64,000 nucleotides of DNA from contig CBDCDJ010000007.1 in the NCBI GenBank assembly GCA_965215355.1, positions 186,001 to 250,000 on the forward strand, in the 5' to 3' direction. The notes under the pieces are model-generated. The model was not told where the DNA came from. It saw nothing but the letters and a program-made list of their open reading frames with translations, and did no database searches. The first letter of the stretch is position 1; every line of letters starts with the position of its first letter. Both the position numbers and the translations under genes were made by a program. Origin of the DNA: CBDCDJ01 sp965215355 (GTDB taxonomy: Bacteria > Deinococcota > Deinococci > Deinococcales > Trueperaceae). Of this stretch, positions 9,011 through 16,920 are shown piece after piece.

Positions 9011-10308
9011 GAGACGCAACACCCGCAAGCCAAAAAACCTTCGTCGGTTTCGGCTTCGGCGCGATTCAGGCGGGACTTTATCTTTACGAGGCGATGCGCT
9101 CGAGAAACTTTGACCGCCTCGTCGTGGTCTACCGTCGGCCCGAGGTGATAGAGCGAATCCGGGCGGCAGGCGGTTATTTTTCACTCAACATCGCCTACGC
9201 GGACGGAGTCGAAACGGTGCGCGTCGGCCCGGTCGAAATGCTTGACGTGAACGTACCCGCCGACCGCGAACGCATTGTCAAAGCTGTGGCGGAGGCTTCG
9301 GAACTGGCGACGGCACTCTCGAGCGTAAACGATTACGTGAGCGACGGCCCCGCGAGCGTCCATCGCCTGATTGCCGAGGGGTTGAAGTGTAAGGTCAAGC
9401 AGGGCGGGCCTCGAGCGCTTCTCTACACCTCGGAAAATCATACCGAAGCGGCGGAAATCCTAGAAAAAGCTGTTTCAGCCAAGTTGTCTGAGGAAGAGCG
9501 TGCGGCGGCGTCGCGCTCGAGCCGCTTTGTGAACACCGTCATCGGCAAGATGAGCCGGGTGGTTCAAGATGCAGACGAGTTGAGGGCACTGGCGCTCGAG
9601 CCCGTCACACCCCGAGACACGCGCGCGTTTTTAGTCGAATCTTACCGGCACATCCTCGTCTCGAAAATGGCGTTTGCAGACGGCGCAACCTTCAAATCAG
9701 GCTTCGACTTCGCCGAAAAAGCCGACCTAACGCCGTTCGAAGAGGCCAAGCTCTACGGCCACAACGCTACCCACGCGCTCGCGGCCTACCTCGGCGCGTT
9801 CGCGGGCGCGGTCTATATCGCCGACCTCAAAGTGCCGGGCTTTCTGCCTTTTTTGCGCGCGGCGGCCTTGGACGAGTCGGGCGCTGCGTTGCTGCGTAAA
9901 CATCGCGGTAGCGACCCGATGTTCACCCCTGCAGGTTACCGTGACTTTATGGAAAGTTTGCTGGCGCGAATGTTGAACCCTCACCTGAACGACACCGTCG
10001 CGCGGGTCGGGCGCGACGCGCGGCGCAAGCTCGGTTGGAATGATAGGTTGATTGGCACGATGCGTTTGATTCTGGCGGCGGGCCTGGTGCCGCACCGGCA
10101 CGCCCTCGGGGTAGCGGCGGCCCTGGCGAATCTGAACATGCGCCCCGAAACGCTTCTCGAGCTGTGGCCGGATGAAGCTGCGGAGGCTGAGCGGCGCACG
10201 ATTCTGGCTTTCGTCAAGGCGGGTGCCGAGCACTTCGACGTCTGGCGCGGGGCGGACTTTCCGCCGCTCGAGCCCTTCTTTCAAAACCGACTGCGGAGGC
10301 AAAAATGA
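9007..10308 (+). CDS. Mannitol dehydrogenase-like oxidoreductase
   Basis: A 433-residue protein starting with a Rossmann motif (VGFGFGAIQAGLYLYEA) and resembling the mannitol-1-phosphate/polyol dehydrogenase family: FVNTVIGKMSR, HNATHALAAYLGAFAG in the C-terminal helical domain, and a long helical tail. The start is most likely TTG at 9007, overlapping the upstream stop as TTGA; upstream in-frame sequence lies inside the previous gene. Together with the preceding zinc dehydrogenase it forms a coupled redox pair. The substrate is unknown; a polyol or aldonate derived from the 6-deoxysugar is one possibility. Confidence 0.65.
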   Translation: MRDATPASQKTFVGFGFGAIQAGLYLYEAMRSRNFDRLVVVYRRPEVIERIRAAGGYFSLNIAYADGVETVRVGPVEMLDVNVPADRERIVKAVAEASELATALSSVNDYVSDGPASVHRLIAEGLKCKVKQGGPRALLYTSENHTEAAEILEKAVSAKLSEEERAAASRSSRFVNTVIGKMSRVVQDADELRALALEPVTPRDTRAFLVESYRHILVSKMAFADGATFKSGFDFAEKADLTPFEEAKLYGHNATHALAAYLGAFAGAVYIADLKVPGFLPFLRAAALDESGAALLRKHRGSDPMFTPAGYRDFMESLLARMLNPHLNDTVARVGRDARRKLGWNDRLIGTMRLILAAGLVPHRHALGVAAALANLNMRPETLLELWPDEAAEAERRTILAFVKAGAEHFDVWRGADFPPLEPFFQNRLRRQK

Positions 10309-11075
10309 CCCCTGAAACGCTGCGCGACAACCTCGTCACGCTGTCGCACGAGTTGGGTCGCGAAGCCCGCCAGTTCGCGCTTCTGGGCGAGGGCAATGTG
10401 AGTGTGCGTTGCGGCGACGGCACCTTTTGGGTCAAGGCGTCGGGGAGTCGTTTGGAAACGCTTGATGCGTCGGGCGTCAGCCGGGTGCGGCTCGAGCCCG
10501 TTTTGAAGTTGCTCGAGCGCGCTACGCTGAGCGAGGCAGAGGTCGAAGCCGAACTCGTCGCGGCTCTGGTAGACAAAGGCCACAAAAAACCCTCGGTCGA
10601 GACATTCATGCACGCCCTTTGTTTGAGCGAGGGCGGCGCGGCGTGGGTGGGCCACACGCACCCGGTTTCAGTGAATCAAATCCTGTGCAGCGCCGCAGGA
10701 GCCGAGCCTTTTCGCCGCCACATTTTCCCGGATGCTATCGTCGTGTGCGGACTTCACCCGGCGGTAGTGCCTTACCTCGACCCCGGTTTCGCGCTCGCCA
10801 GGGCGGTGCGAGACGAGCTTCAGCGCTTCAAAACCGAATACGGTCAGCCGCCTAAACTGCTGCTCATGGAAAACCACGGCGTGGTCGCGCTGGGGCAAAA
10901 CGAGGCGGAGGTTTTGAACATTCACCTCATGGCGGACAAGTGGGCGAAAACGCTGCTCGGCACCTACGCACTGGGCGGGCCGAAGTTTTTGCCCGATGAG
11001 GAGGCCGCGCGCATCGACAACCGTTTGGACGAGCACTATAGGCGGCTCGAGCTGGTCAAGGGGCGGTGTGAGTAA
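10305..11075 (+). CDS. Class II aldolase, probably L-fuculose/L-rhamnulose-1-phosphate aldolase
   Basis: A 256-residue class II aldolase/adducin-family enzyme. Zinc-site residues are visible as H117 and H119 in GHTHPVS and a third His in ENHGVVALG (about 190); E99 in SVETFMH is the likely catalytic acid. The early LGEGNVSVR motif is the substrate phosphate-binding segment. In the FucI pathway the enzyme would split L-fuculose-1-phosphate into DHAP and L-lactaldehyde. It overlaps the preceding gene by 4 bases (ATGA) and the following kinase by 8, so the three are tightly coupled. Fuculose versus rhamnulose preference is inferred from context only. Confidence 0.8.
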   Translation: MTPETLRDNLVTLSHELGREARQFALLGEGNVSVRCGDGTFWVKASGSRLETLDASGVSRVRLEPVLKLLERATLSEAEVEAELVAALVDKGHKKPSVETFMHALCLSEGGAAWVGHTHPVSVNQILCSAAGAEPFRRHIFPDAIVVCGLHPAVVPYLDPGFALARAVRDELQRFKTEYGQPPKLLLMENHGVVALGQNEAEVLNIHLMADKWAKTLLGTYALGGPKFLPDEEAARIDNRLDEHYRRLELVKGRCE

Positions 11076-12558
11076 AGCGAACTTCAGCGCCGTAAACTTT
11101 ATCGCCGTGGATTTAGGCGCGTCGGGCGGGCGTGTGCTGCTGGGCCGTCTCGACGGCGCGCGCTTCGACTTAACAGAGTTGCACCGCTTCCCCAACGGTC
11201 CGGTGACGGTGTTGGGCAACCTGCACTGGGACGTGCTGGGGCTTTGGAAGGAAATCCTGACGGGCTTGCGCCGCTACGAAGGCGCGTCTCTCGCGGGCAT
11301 AGGTGTGGACACCTGGGGCGTTGACTTCGCCCTGCTGGACGCCTCGGGCGCGCTCCTCGGCAACCCGCACCACTACCGCGACCGCCGCACCGACGGGGTG
11401 ATGGAACGGGTTTTTGAAAAGGTTGGGAAAGACAAACTTTACGAGCGCACCGGCGTGCAGTTCATGCAAATCAACACGCTTTATCAGCTTTACAGTATGC
11501 GCTTGCAGGGCGACCCCCGCCTGGACTGCGCTAGAACCCTGCTGCTGATGCCCGACCTGTTTCACTACTGGCTCACCGGGCGCAAAGTGGGCGAGTACAC
11601 CATCGCCTCGACAAGTCAGTTGTTGGACGCGCGGCGTCGCAGTTGGGATGTGGAAACGCTCGAGGATTTGTCACTTCCCAACATTTTCCCCGACCTGGTG
11701 CAGCCGGGCACCGTCATCGGGCCGCTCTCAAACAGCGTTGCCGACGAGGTGGGACTTACCGGCGCGGTTCCCGTCATCGCCACCGGCTCCCACGACACCG
11801 CCAGCGCCGTGGCGGCGATTCCCGATTTAGACGAAAACAGCGTGTTCATCAGCAGCGGCACCTGGAGTTTGATGGGCGTCGAGACGGCCGAGCCCGTGCT
11901 GAGCGAAGCTGCTCGAGCCCTGGACGTGACCAACGAGGGCGGCGTGGGGGGTACGGTTCGGCTCTTAAAGAACGTCGCCGGGCTGTGGCTGCTGCAAGAA
12001 AGCCGCCGCCAGTGGCAGCACGAGGGCCGGGATTACGGCTGGGACGAGTTGCTCGAGGTTGCCGCCCGCGCCGAACCTTTTCGCAGTTTTGTGGACCCCG
12101 GTGCCGAAACCTTTTTGAGTCCCGGCGACATGCCGGGGGCGGTTCGCGCCGCTTGCCGCCGCACGGGGCAACCCGAGCCGGACGGTGTCGGGGCGACGGT
12201 GCGCTGCTGTTTGGAGAGTCTGGCGCTGAAATACCGTTCGGTTTTGGAGGGGCTCGAGGATTTGTTGGAGCGCCGCCTGGACAAAATCTACATCGTCGGC
12301 GGCGGCAGCCGGAACCATCTCTTGAACCAGTTCACCGCCGACGCTTGCCGGCGCGAGGTCGTCGCCGGGCCGGTCGAGGCGACGGCGCTCGGCAACTTGC
12401 TGGTGCAAACCGTAGCAACCGGATACATCAGCGATATAGCGGCGGGGCGGCGCGCGGTCGCCGCGTCGGTCACGCGGCGACGCTACGAGCCCGAACACGG
12501 TGAAGCGTGGGAGAATGCTTACGAGCGGTTTCAGAGGTTGTTTGCAGGAGAAACGTGA
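11068..12558 (+). CDS. Rhamnulokinase-family sugar kinase (RhaB-like)
   Basis: A 496-residue FGGY-family kinase. It matches RhaB closely: AVDLGASGGRV phosphate-binding motif at the start, LHWDVLGLWKEI, GVDTWGVDFALLD, YRDRRTDGVM, ISSGTWSLMGVE, NEGGVGGTVRLLKNVAGLWLLQ and IVGGGSRNHLLNQ. RhaB phosphorylates L-rhamnulose; here the isomerase beside it is FucI rather than RhaA, so the kinase probably phosphorylates L-fuculose as a FucK replacement (inference). GTG start at 11068 with an AAGGGGCG site upstream, overlapping the aldolase gene. Last gene of the cluster. Confidence 0.88.
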   Translation: MSKANFSAVNFIAVDLGASGGRVLLGRLDGARFDLTELHRFPNGPVTVLGNLHWDVLGLWKEILTGLRRYEGASLAGIGVDTWGVDFALLDASGALLGNPHHYRDRRTDGVMERVFEKVGKDKLYERTGVQFMQINTLYQLYSMRLQGDPRLDCARTLLLMPDLFHYWLTGRKVGEYTIASTSQLLDARRRSWDVETLEDLSLPNIFPDLVQPGTVIGPLSNSVADEVGLTGAVPVIATGSHDTASAVAAIPDLDENSVFISSGTWSLMGVETAEPVLSEAARALDVTNEGGVGGTVRLLKNVAGLWLLQESRRQWQHEGRDYGWDELLEVAARAEPFRSFVDPGAETFLSPGDMPGAVRAACRRTGQPEPDGVGATVRCCLESLALKYRSVLEGLEDLLERRLDKIYIVGGGSRNHLLNQFTADACRREVVAGPVEATALGNLLVQTVATGYISDIAAGRRAVAASVTRRRYEPEHGEAWENAYERFQRLFAGET

Positions 12559-12580
12559 GGCTCGAGCCTAAGCTGCCTGC

Positions 12581-13102
12581 TCAAGAAGCGTCGGGCCGGC
12601 GAAACCGGGCGCTCAAAAAAACTCTTTCACCCGTCTCGTCGTTCAGAAAAGCCGCCACTTTGCCGCCGTCTTCGCTCAAAGCAACAGTACCCTCGTAAGC
12701 GGTAAACGTCCGGTACGCCCGGCCGTCTTTGAGCAGCGTCAGCGTAAGCGGGTAGGTGTCGGCGCTCAACAGGTAAACGGCCTCCGCGCCTGCGTCGGCA
12801 ACGCCCTGAAACACGAACCGAAACTCAAAAGGTGCGTCTTGACGTGTTGTGAACCGAAAGCCGGCGGTCGTGACGGTAGCGTTTGCTAGGTCGTCCGAGC
12901 CGAAGCTGAGGTTTGCAGGCACCGCGCCCGTCAGCATCAGCTCGAGTACGGGCGCACTGTAGGGCGTTGCCGGAACAAAGGGGCGCGTCCCAAGTTGCCA
13001 GACGATGCTCGCCAAAAGCAAGGCGATGAGCAAACCCATCATCCCCTTGAATCCTACCTGTGCCTGCCTTGGTGCAACGGGGTGTAAACAAGTCGTGTTC
13101 AT
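12581..13102 (-). CDS. Membrane-anchored protein of unknown function
   Basis: A 173-residue protein with one N-terminal membrane segment (about residues 20-37, GMMGLLIALLLASIVWQL) followed by a soluble, beta-rich domain (SFGSDDLANATVTTAGFRFTTRQDAPFEFRFVFQG) likely outside the membrane. I do not recognise a family. A strong AGGAGGT ribosome site precedes the ATG. It is convergent with the kinase gene, ending 22 bases from it, and divergent from the LysR gene, sharing a 128-base control region with it. The proximity to LysR suggests it could be that regulator's target, but there is no other support. Confidence 0.6.
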   Translation of the reverse strand: MNTTCLHPVAPRQAQVGFKGMMGLLIALLLASIVWQLGTRPFVPATPYSAPVLELMLTGAVPANLSFGSDDLANATVTTAGFRFTTRQDAPFEFRFVFQGVADAGAEAVYLLSADTYPLTLTLLKDGRAYRTFTAYEGTVALSEDGGKVAAFLNDETGERVFLSARFRRPDAS

Positions 13103-13180
13103 GTCCGACCTCCTGACCCCAAGGTTAGGCGCTCCAGGCGGTATAAATCAAAAGCGTCAGGCGATGGATACGGCTTCACC

Positions 13181-13225
13181 TATCGAACGTTTCGATAACA
13201 CTTTTTGCGCTGCAGGGTCTACACT
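13181..13225 (+). promoter_or_regulatory. Dyad operator and promoter of the LysR gene
   Basis: A 17-base near-perfect palindrome (TATCGAA, three bases, TTCGATA) occupies 13181-13197, and a TACACT -10 box lies at 13220-13225, 5 bases before the ATG. The dyad therefore covers the -35 region. It fits autoregulation by the adjacent LysR-type protein, whose family binds dyads in its own divergent promoter. The start is probably leaderless. Confidence 0.5.
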
Positions 13226-13230
13226 TGGGC

Positions 13231-14157
13231 ATGAAGCTTCAGCAACTCCGGGCGTTTCTCGCGGTGCTCGACTCGAGCAGCTTTTCTGAGGCGGCCTTAG
13301 AACTCGGCACCGCGCAGTCCACGGTGAGTTATGCGGTGGCCGAGTTGGAGCGCGAACTCGGCGTCAAGCTCTTGGCGCGTGGCCGCTTCGGGGCCGAGCC
13401 GACCGAGGTGGGCTTGCGAGTCGCCGGCCACGCGCGGGCTATCTTCGCGCTCACCGACGCGGTTCAGCAAGAGGCCGACCTCACCAAGGGCCGCATCCAG
13501 GGCACGCTCAAAGTGGCGACCTTTCGCAGCGCCGCCGGAAAAATCCTCCCCAAAACGATTTCCCGCTTGAAAAAACTGCAGCCGGGCTTGAAGGTGCGAC
13601 TGCTCGAGTTCGACAACGAACTTTCTCCCGGCGAGACGAAGCGGCAACTCGTGCGCGACCACCTCGCCGATATAGCGTTTATCGACTTGCTCGCCGACGA
13701 GGACGGCCTCATCGCCTGGGAGATTATGCGCGACCCCTACCGCGCGCTGCTCCACGTAAGCGACCCACGGGAAACCTTCCCCTGGTCGGAGGTCGGCAAC
13801 GTCCCGCTCATCTTTTGCGACCACACGGCCTGCGGCAGCTACGTCAAACAGCACGCGCTGGCCCTGGGCTTCGAGGTCCAACCCGCTTACGATGTCAAGG
13901 AGGACTCCACCATCGTGCGCATGGTTTCTGAAGGCTTGGGCGTGGGCATGTTGCCCGAATTCGCCATCGACTCCCCGCCCGAGAACGTCAAAATCGTCCC
14001 CTTCGACCAATCCCTCGAGCGCCCCATCTACGTCGCTATTGCCCCCGGCAGCCTCAAAATTCCGGCGGTGCGGGCGTTTTTGAGCGTGCTCAAAACGCAG
14101 TTTCCGGAGAGTGAACTGCCGAGGCTCGAGCTGCAGCGCCGTATTCAACCTGTTTGA
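13231..14157 (+). CDS. LysR family transcriptional regulator
   Basis: A 308-residue DNA-binding regulator. The N-terminal winged helix-turn-helix is clear at residues 1-60 (MKLQQLRAFLAVLDSSSFSE, AALELGTAQSTVSYAVAELE, LGVKLLARGR), followed by the linker helix and a periplasmic-binding-protein-like effector domain (TLKVATFRSAAGKILPKTI, then VSEGLGVGMLPEFAID). The start at ATG 13231 follows a TACACT box directly, so the transcript is likely leaderless; TTG at 13225 is less likely. The effector is unknown. Targets could be the divergent membrane-anchored protein and itself. Confidence 0.9.
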   Translation: MKLQQLRAFLAVLDSSSFSEAALELGTAQSTVSYAVAELERELGVKLLARGRFGAEPTEVGLRVAGHARAIFALTDAVQQEADLTKGRIQGTLKVATFRSAAGKILPKTISRLKKLQPGLKVRLLEFDNELSPGETKRQLVRDHLADIAFIDLLADEDGLIAWEIMRDPYRALLHVSDPRETFPWSEVGNVPLIFCDHTACGSYVKQHALALGFEVQPAYDVKEDSTIVRMVSEGLGVGMLPEFAIDSPPENVKIVPFDQSLERPIYVAIAPGSLKIPAVRAFLSVLKTQFPESELPRLELQRRIQPV

Positions 14158-14206
14158 GCTAAACCTCGGTCGAGATTGCTCACCGTTACGGTTTTTTGAC
14201 GGGGTA

Positions 14207-15694
14207 TTACCCTCGGGGAGCCGCCTCGGTCAAGAACAGCGCGCCCGAACGTGCGGGCAAAGGCTCACCTCGAAATCCGGTCGTGGTGACCTCGAGTTCC
14301 AGCCCGCTCAGCGCGTCGCGGTAAGTTCCTGCTAACTCGGGACGTTGTAAAGCCAGCTTTAGGAAGGCAGGCTCTTCGCCGACGTTGAGCGCACCTAGCA
14401 ATTTTTCGCCGTCCAACTCGCGCAAATAGACGTACAATCCCGCGGCGGCGTGAAGCGTTTCAAAGCTGCCGCGGCGCAGCGCCGGGTGCGCGTGGCGCAA
14501 CTCGGCGAGCCGCTTCGTGTAGGCCAGCAGCGCACAGTTCCAGGTGTCCTCGCGCGCCCAGGGCAGCGCCTGGCGGCAGTCGGGGTCGTGCTTGCCGCTC
14601 AAGCCCAGTTCGTCGCCGTAGTAGATGCAGGGCGCGCCGGGAAAGGTGAACATGAAGAGCAGCGCCAGCCGCAACGCCGCTTCGTCGCCGCTCACGACGG
14701 TGAGGGCGCGGGGCGTGTCGTGGCTGCCGAGCAGGTTGAGTTGGGCCTCGGTAATCACTTGGGGGTGGTGGGTGAGCAGCGTTTCGACTTCGCGCGCGAA
14801 TGCCTCGGCGTCCAGTTTAGGAATGTACTTGTAACCGCAGCGCAGAATCTCAGCCTCGTTAAGGCTCGTCGCGGTAAAGCCGAAGACGGCGCGGGTAAAC
14901 TCGTAATTCATGACCGCGTCGAACTGGTCGCCCTGTAGCCAGCGCGCGGCGTCGGTCCAGATTTCGCCGACGATGTAGCACTCGGGGTTGACCGCGCGGC
15001 AGCGCCGCCGGAATTCTTGCCAAAAAGCGTCGTCGTCGATTTCGTTGGGCACGTCCAAACGCCAGCCGTCGATACCGAAATGGAGCCAGTACGTGCCTAC
15101 CGTCCACAAGTATTCCCTAACCGCGTCCAACTCGGTGTTGAACTTCGGCAGCGCCGCCAAACCCCACCAGGCGTCGTAGCCCAGCGGGCCGCGGCCGTAG
15201 GCGTTCAGCGGGAACTTGCGCACGTGAAACCAGTCCAGGTAGGGGCTTTTGTCGCCGTTCTCCAAAATATCGTTGAACTGGAAAAAGCCGCGGCTGGCGT
15301 GGTTGAAGACGCCGTCCAGCACAACTTTCATGTCGCGGGCGTGGGCGCGCTCGAGCAGTTCGCGTAAAGCCCCGTTTCCGCCCAGGAGTGGGTCTACCCG
15401 AAAGTAGTCGTGCGTGTGGTAGCGGTGGTTCGAGGCTGACTGAAAAACCGGGTTGAAGTAAAGCGCGGTGACACCTAAGTCTTGCAGGTAGTCCAGCCGC
15501 TCCGCCACCCCGAGCAGGTCGCCGCCTTTGTAGCCGTGGACGGTAGGCGGGCTGTCCCAGCTTTCCAGGCCGTCGGGCTTGTACACGCGCTCGCTCTTGG
15601 CGAAACGGTCGGGGAAAATTTGATAAAAAACGGCGTCCCTCACCCACTCGGGGGTGTCTATGTCAGGTGTGTTGCTGGAAAGTTCAGGCGTCAT
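14207..15694 (-). CDS. GH13 alpha-amylase / neopullulanase-like glycosidase
   Basis: A 495-residue (beta/alpha)8 glycoside hydrolase without a signal peptide, so cytoplasmic. GH13 conserved regions are present: VVLDGVFNHASR, the nucleophile Asp in GIDGWRLDVPNE, the acid Glu in YIVGEIWTD, and the transition-state Asp in NLLGSHDTPR. The VRDAVFYQIFPDRFA start and the layout match cyclomaltodextrinase/neopullulanase-type enzymes acting on maltodextrins, but it lacks their N-terminal starch-binding domain. The frame extends upstream, but ATG 15694 lies 7 bases from a perfect TACAAT box, so this is the chosen, leaderless start. Convergent with the LysR gene. Confidence 0.88.
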   Translation of the reverse strand: MTPELSSNTPDIDTPEWVRDAVFYQIFPDRFAKSERVYKPDGLESWDSPPTVHGYKGGDLLGVAERLDYLQDLGVTALYFNPVFQSASNHRYHTHDYFRVDPLLGGNGALRELLERAHARDMKVVLDGVFNHASRGFFQFNDILENGDKSPYLDWFHVRKFPLNAYGRGPLGYDAWWGLAALPKFNTELDAVREYLWTVGTYWLHFGIDGWRLDVPNEIDDDAFWQEFRRRCRAVNPECYIVGEIWTDAARWLQGDQFDAVMNYEFTRAVFGFTATSLNEAEILRCGYKYIPKLDAEAFAREVETLLTHHPQVITEAQLNLLGSHDTPRALTVVSGDEAALRLALLFMFTFPGAPCIYYGDELGLSGKHDPDCRQALPWAREDTWNCALLAYTKRLAELRHAHPALRRGSFETLHAAAGLYVYLRELDGEKLLGALNVGEEPAFLKLALQRPELAGTYRDALSGLELEVTTTGFRGEPLPARSGALFLTEAAPRG

Positions 15695-15701
15695 GGCGGC
15701 T

Positions 15702-15707
15702 ATTGTA
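15702..15707 (-). promoter_or_regulatory. -10 box of the amylase gene (leaderless)
   Basis: On the minus strand TACAAT ends 7 bases before the ATG at 15694. That spacing puts the transcription start at or next to the start codon and there is no Shine-Dalgarno sequence, so this site decides the start. Confidence 0.6.
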
Positions 15708-15858
15708 ACGATTAGAAGGTAATTAGCGTAAGCTACGCACACAGGCGTATTTAGCTGCATCATGGGCATGTTGTACATGTAAGGTTTGTAAAGGCGACTG
15801 CAACGCCCTTGTGACCGGCTACGGCAAGGGTGACGATTTCTCTTGCCATAATGATCTG

Positions 15859-16545
15859 ATGACGAGGCCAAGCTCCGAAGTCCTGAACCGGCTCAACACT
15901 TATTTGCTCGAGCCGGTCAACTGCATCACGCACGGGCTTGGGGCCGTTTTCAGCGTGGTCGGCATGGTGGTTCTCGTGTTTCTCTCCTGGGGCCAGCCGC
16001 TTTACGTCGTCAGCTTCGCCGTTTATGGGCTGAGTTCGGTGCTGCTTTATTTGGCGAGCAGTCTTTACCACGGTCTCAAGGTCAATCCGCGGCGACGGCG
16101 GATGCTGCTGAGGCTCGACCACGTCGGGATTTACGCGCTCATCGCCGGAAGTTACACGCCTCTGGCCCTCCTCGTGCTCAAAAGCCACAGCCCGCTGCTC
16201 GGCTGGGCGTTTTTCTGGACGGTGTGGGGCTTGGCAACGCTCGGTATCGCCTTCAAACTGTGGTGGCTGGACGCTCCGGTGTGGCTCTCGACCGGTTTTT
16301 ACCTGGCGCTGGGCTGGCTCGCGCTAGGCGTGATGCCCACACTTTTTCAAACCCTGAGTCCGGGCGGCTTGCTGCTGCTGTTCACGGGCGGCCTGCTCTA
16401 CTCGGTCGGCGCGGTCGTGTTCGCGCTCGAGCGCCCCGACTTTTACCCCGGCGTGTTCGGCCACCACGAGCTGTGGCACCTGTTCGTGTTGGCGGGCGGG
16501 TCGTGCCACTACCTGCTGCTTCTCCTTTACCTCACGCCCAAATAG
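15859..16545 (+). CDS. Hemolysin III / PAQR family membrane protein
   Basis: A 228-residue polytopic membrane protein of the hemolysin III (YqfA, PAQR-like) family with seven predicted spans. Diagnostic features are EPVNCITHGLGAVFSVVG with an early His, SSLYHGL, the LDHVGIYALIAGSYTPLALL motif, and the C-terminal FGHHELWHLFVLAGGSCHYL, which together provide the metal-site histidines. Enzymatic activity in bacteria is not settled; hydrolase activity on lipids is proposed for the superfamily. A CATAAT box ends 6 bases before the ATG at 15859, so translation is probably leaderless, and the in-frame ATG further upstream is not used. Confidence 0.85.
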   Translation: MTRPSSEVLNRLNTYLLEPVNCITHGLGAVFSVVGMVVLVFLSWGQPLYVVSFAVYGLSSVLLYLASSLYHGLKVNPRRRRMLLRLDHVGIYALIAGSYTPLALLVLKSHSPLLGWAFFWTVWGLATLGIAFKLWWLDAPVWLSTGFYLALGWLALGVMPTLFQTLSPGGLLLLFTGGLLYSVGAVVFALERPDFYPGVFGHHELWHLFVLAGGSCHYLLLLLYLTPK

Positions 16546-16548
16546 CGC

Positions 16549-16577
16549 TTGTTTGCAGCCTTACACTCTGCTACACT
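16549..16577 (+). promoter_or_regulatory. Promoter of the T-box/valS operon
   Basis: TTGTTT at 16549-16554 and TACACT at 16572-16577 are separated by exactly 17 bases. Transcription would start near 16584, just before the T-box Stem I. Confidence 0.6.
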
Positions 16578-16732
16578 GCTGACAGCGTTGAGCAGGCATA
16601 GCTCGCCGACGCCCGCCAGAGAGCCCCAGTGACCAAGCTGAAAACCGGGGTCGGGATGAGCGAAGTGAAACGTCACCTGCAATTCTTGAAGGCGGCTTCA
16701 ATCTTTAAGAATGCGCTGGAGAAGAACAGGGC

Positions 16733-16807
16733 GAGTTGTCGGCCATTCGTTTTTCGTGATTCGTAAAAGTTTTCACCGAAGAACGAGCGATGAAGAACGA
16801 ACAACTC
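16733..16807. repeat. Palindromic element inside the T-box leader
   Basis: GAGTTGT at 16733-16739 pairs with ACAACTC at 16801-16807, and further inward TTCGTTTTTC matches GAAGAACGA-type sequence, giving a long imperfect hairpin of about 75 bases. An 18-base relative (GAGTTGTCGG..., with two differences) occurs at 25937-25954 after another gene. It resembles a small dispersed intergenic repeat that landed between Stem I and the antiterminator. Confidence 0.55.
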
Positions 16808-16920
16808 TTCCCCACTAGACCTCCCGGACCGCCGCTCCGACCCTGCGGCCAACAAAGCGCCCCACGACCGTGTTTCAGGTGGGGAACTGCGGTGGTACCG
16901 CGGGATAGCTGAAAGCGTCT

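Noticed and set aside
15695..15871. Upstream extension of the amylase frame by 59 codons
   Set aside because: The extension is not amylase-like, and a TACAAT box lies 7 bases before ATG 15694, which indicates a leaderless start there.
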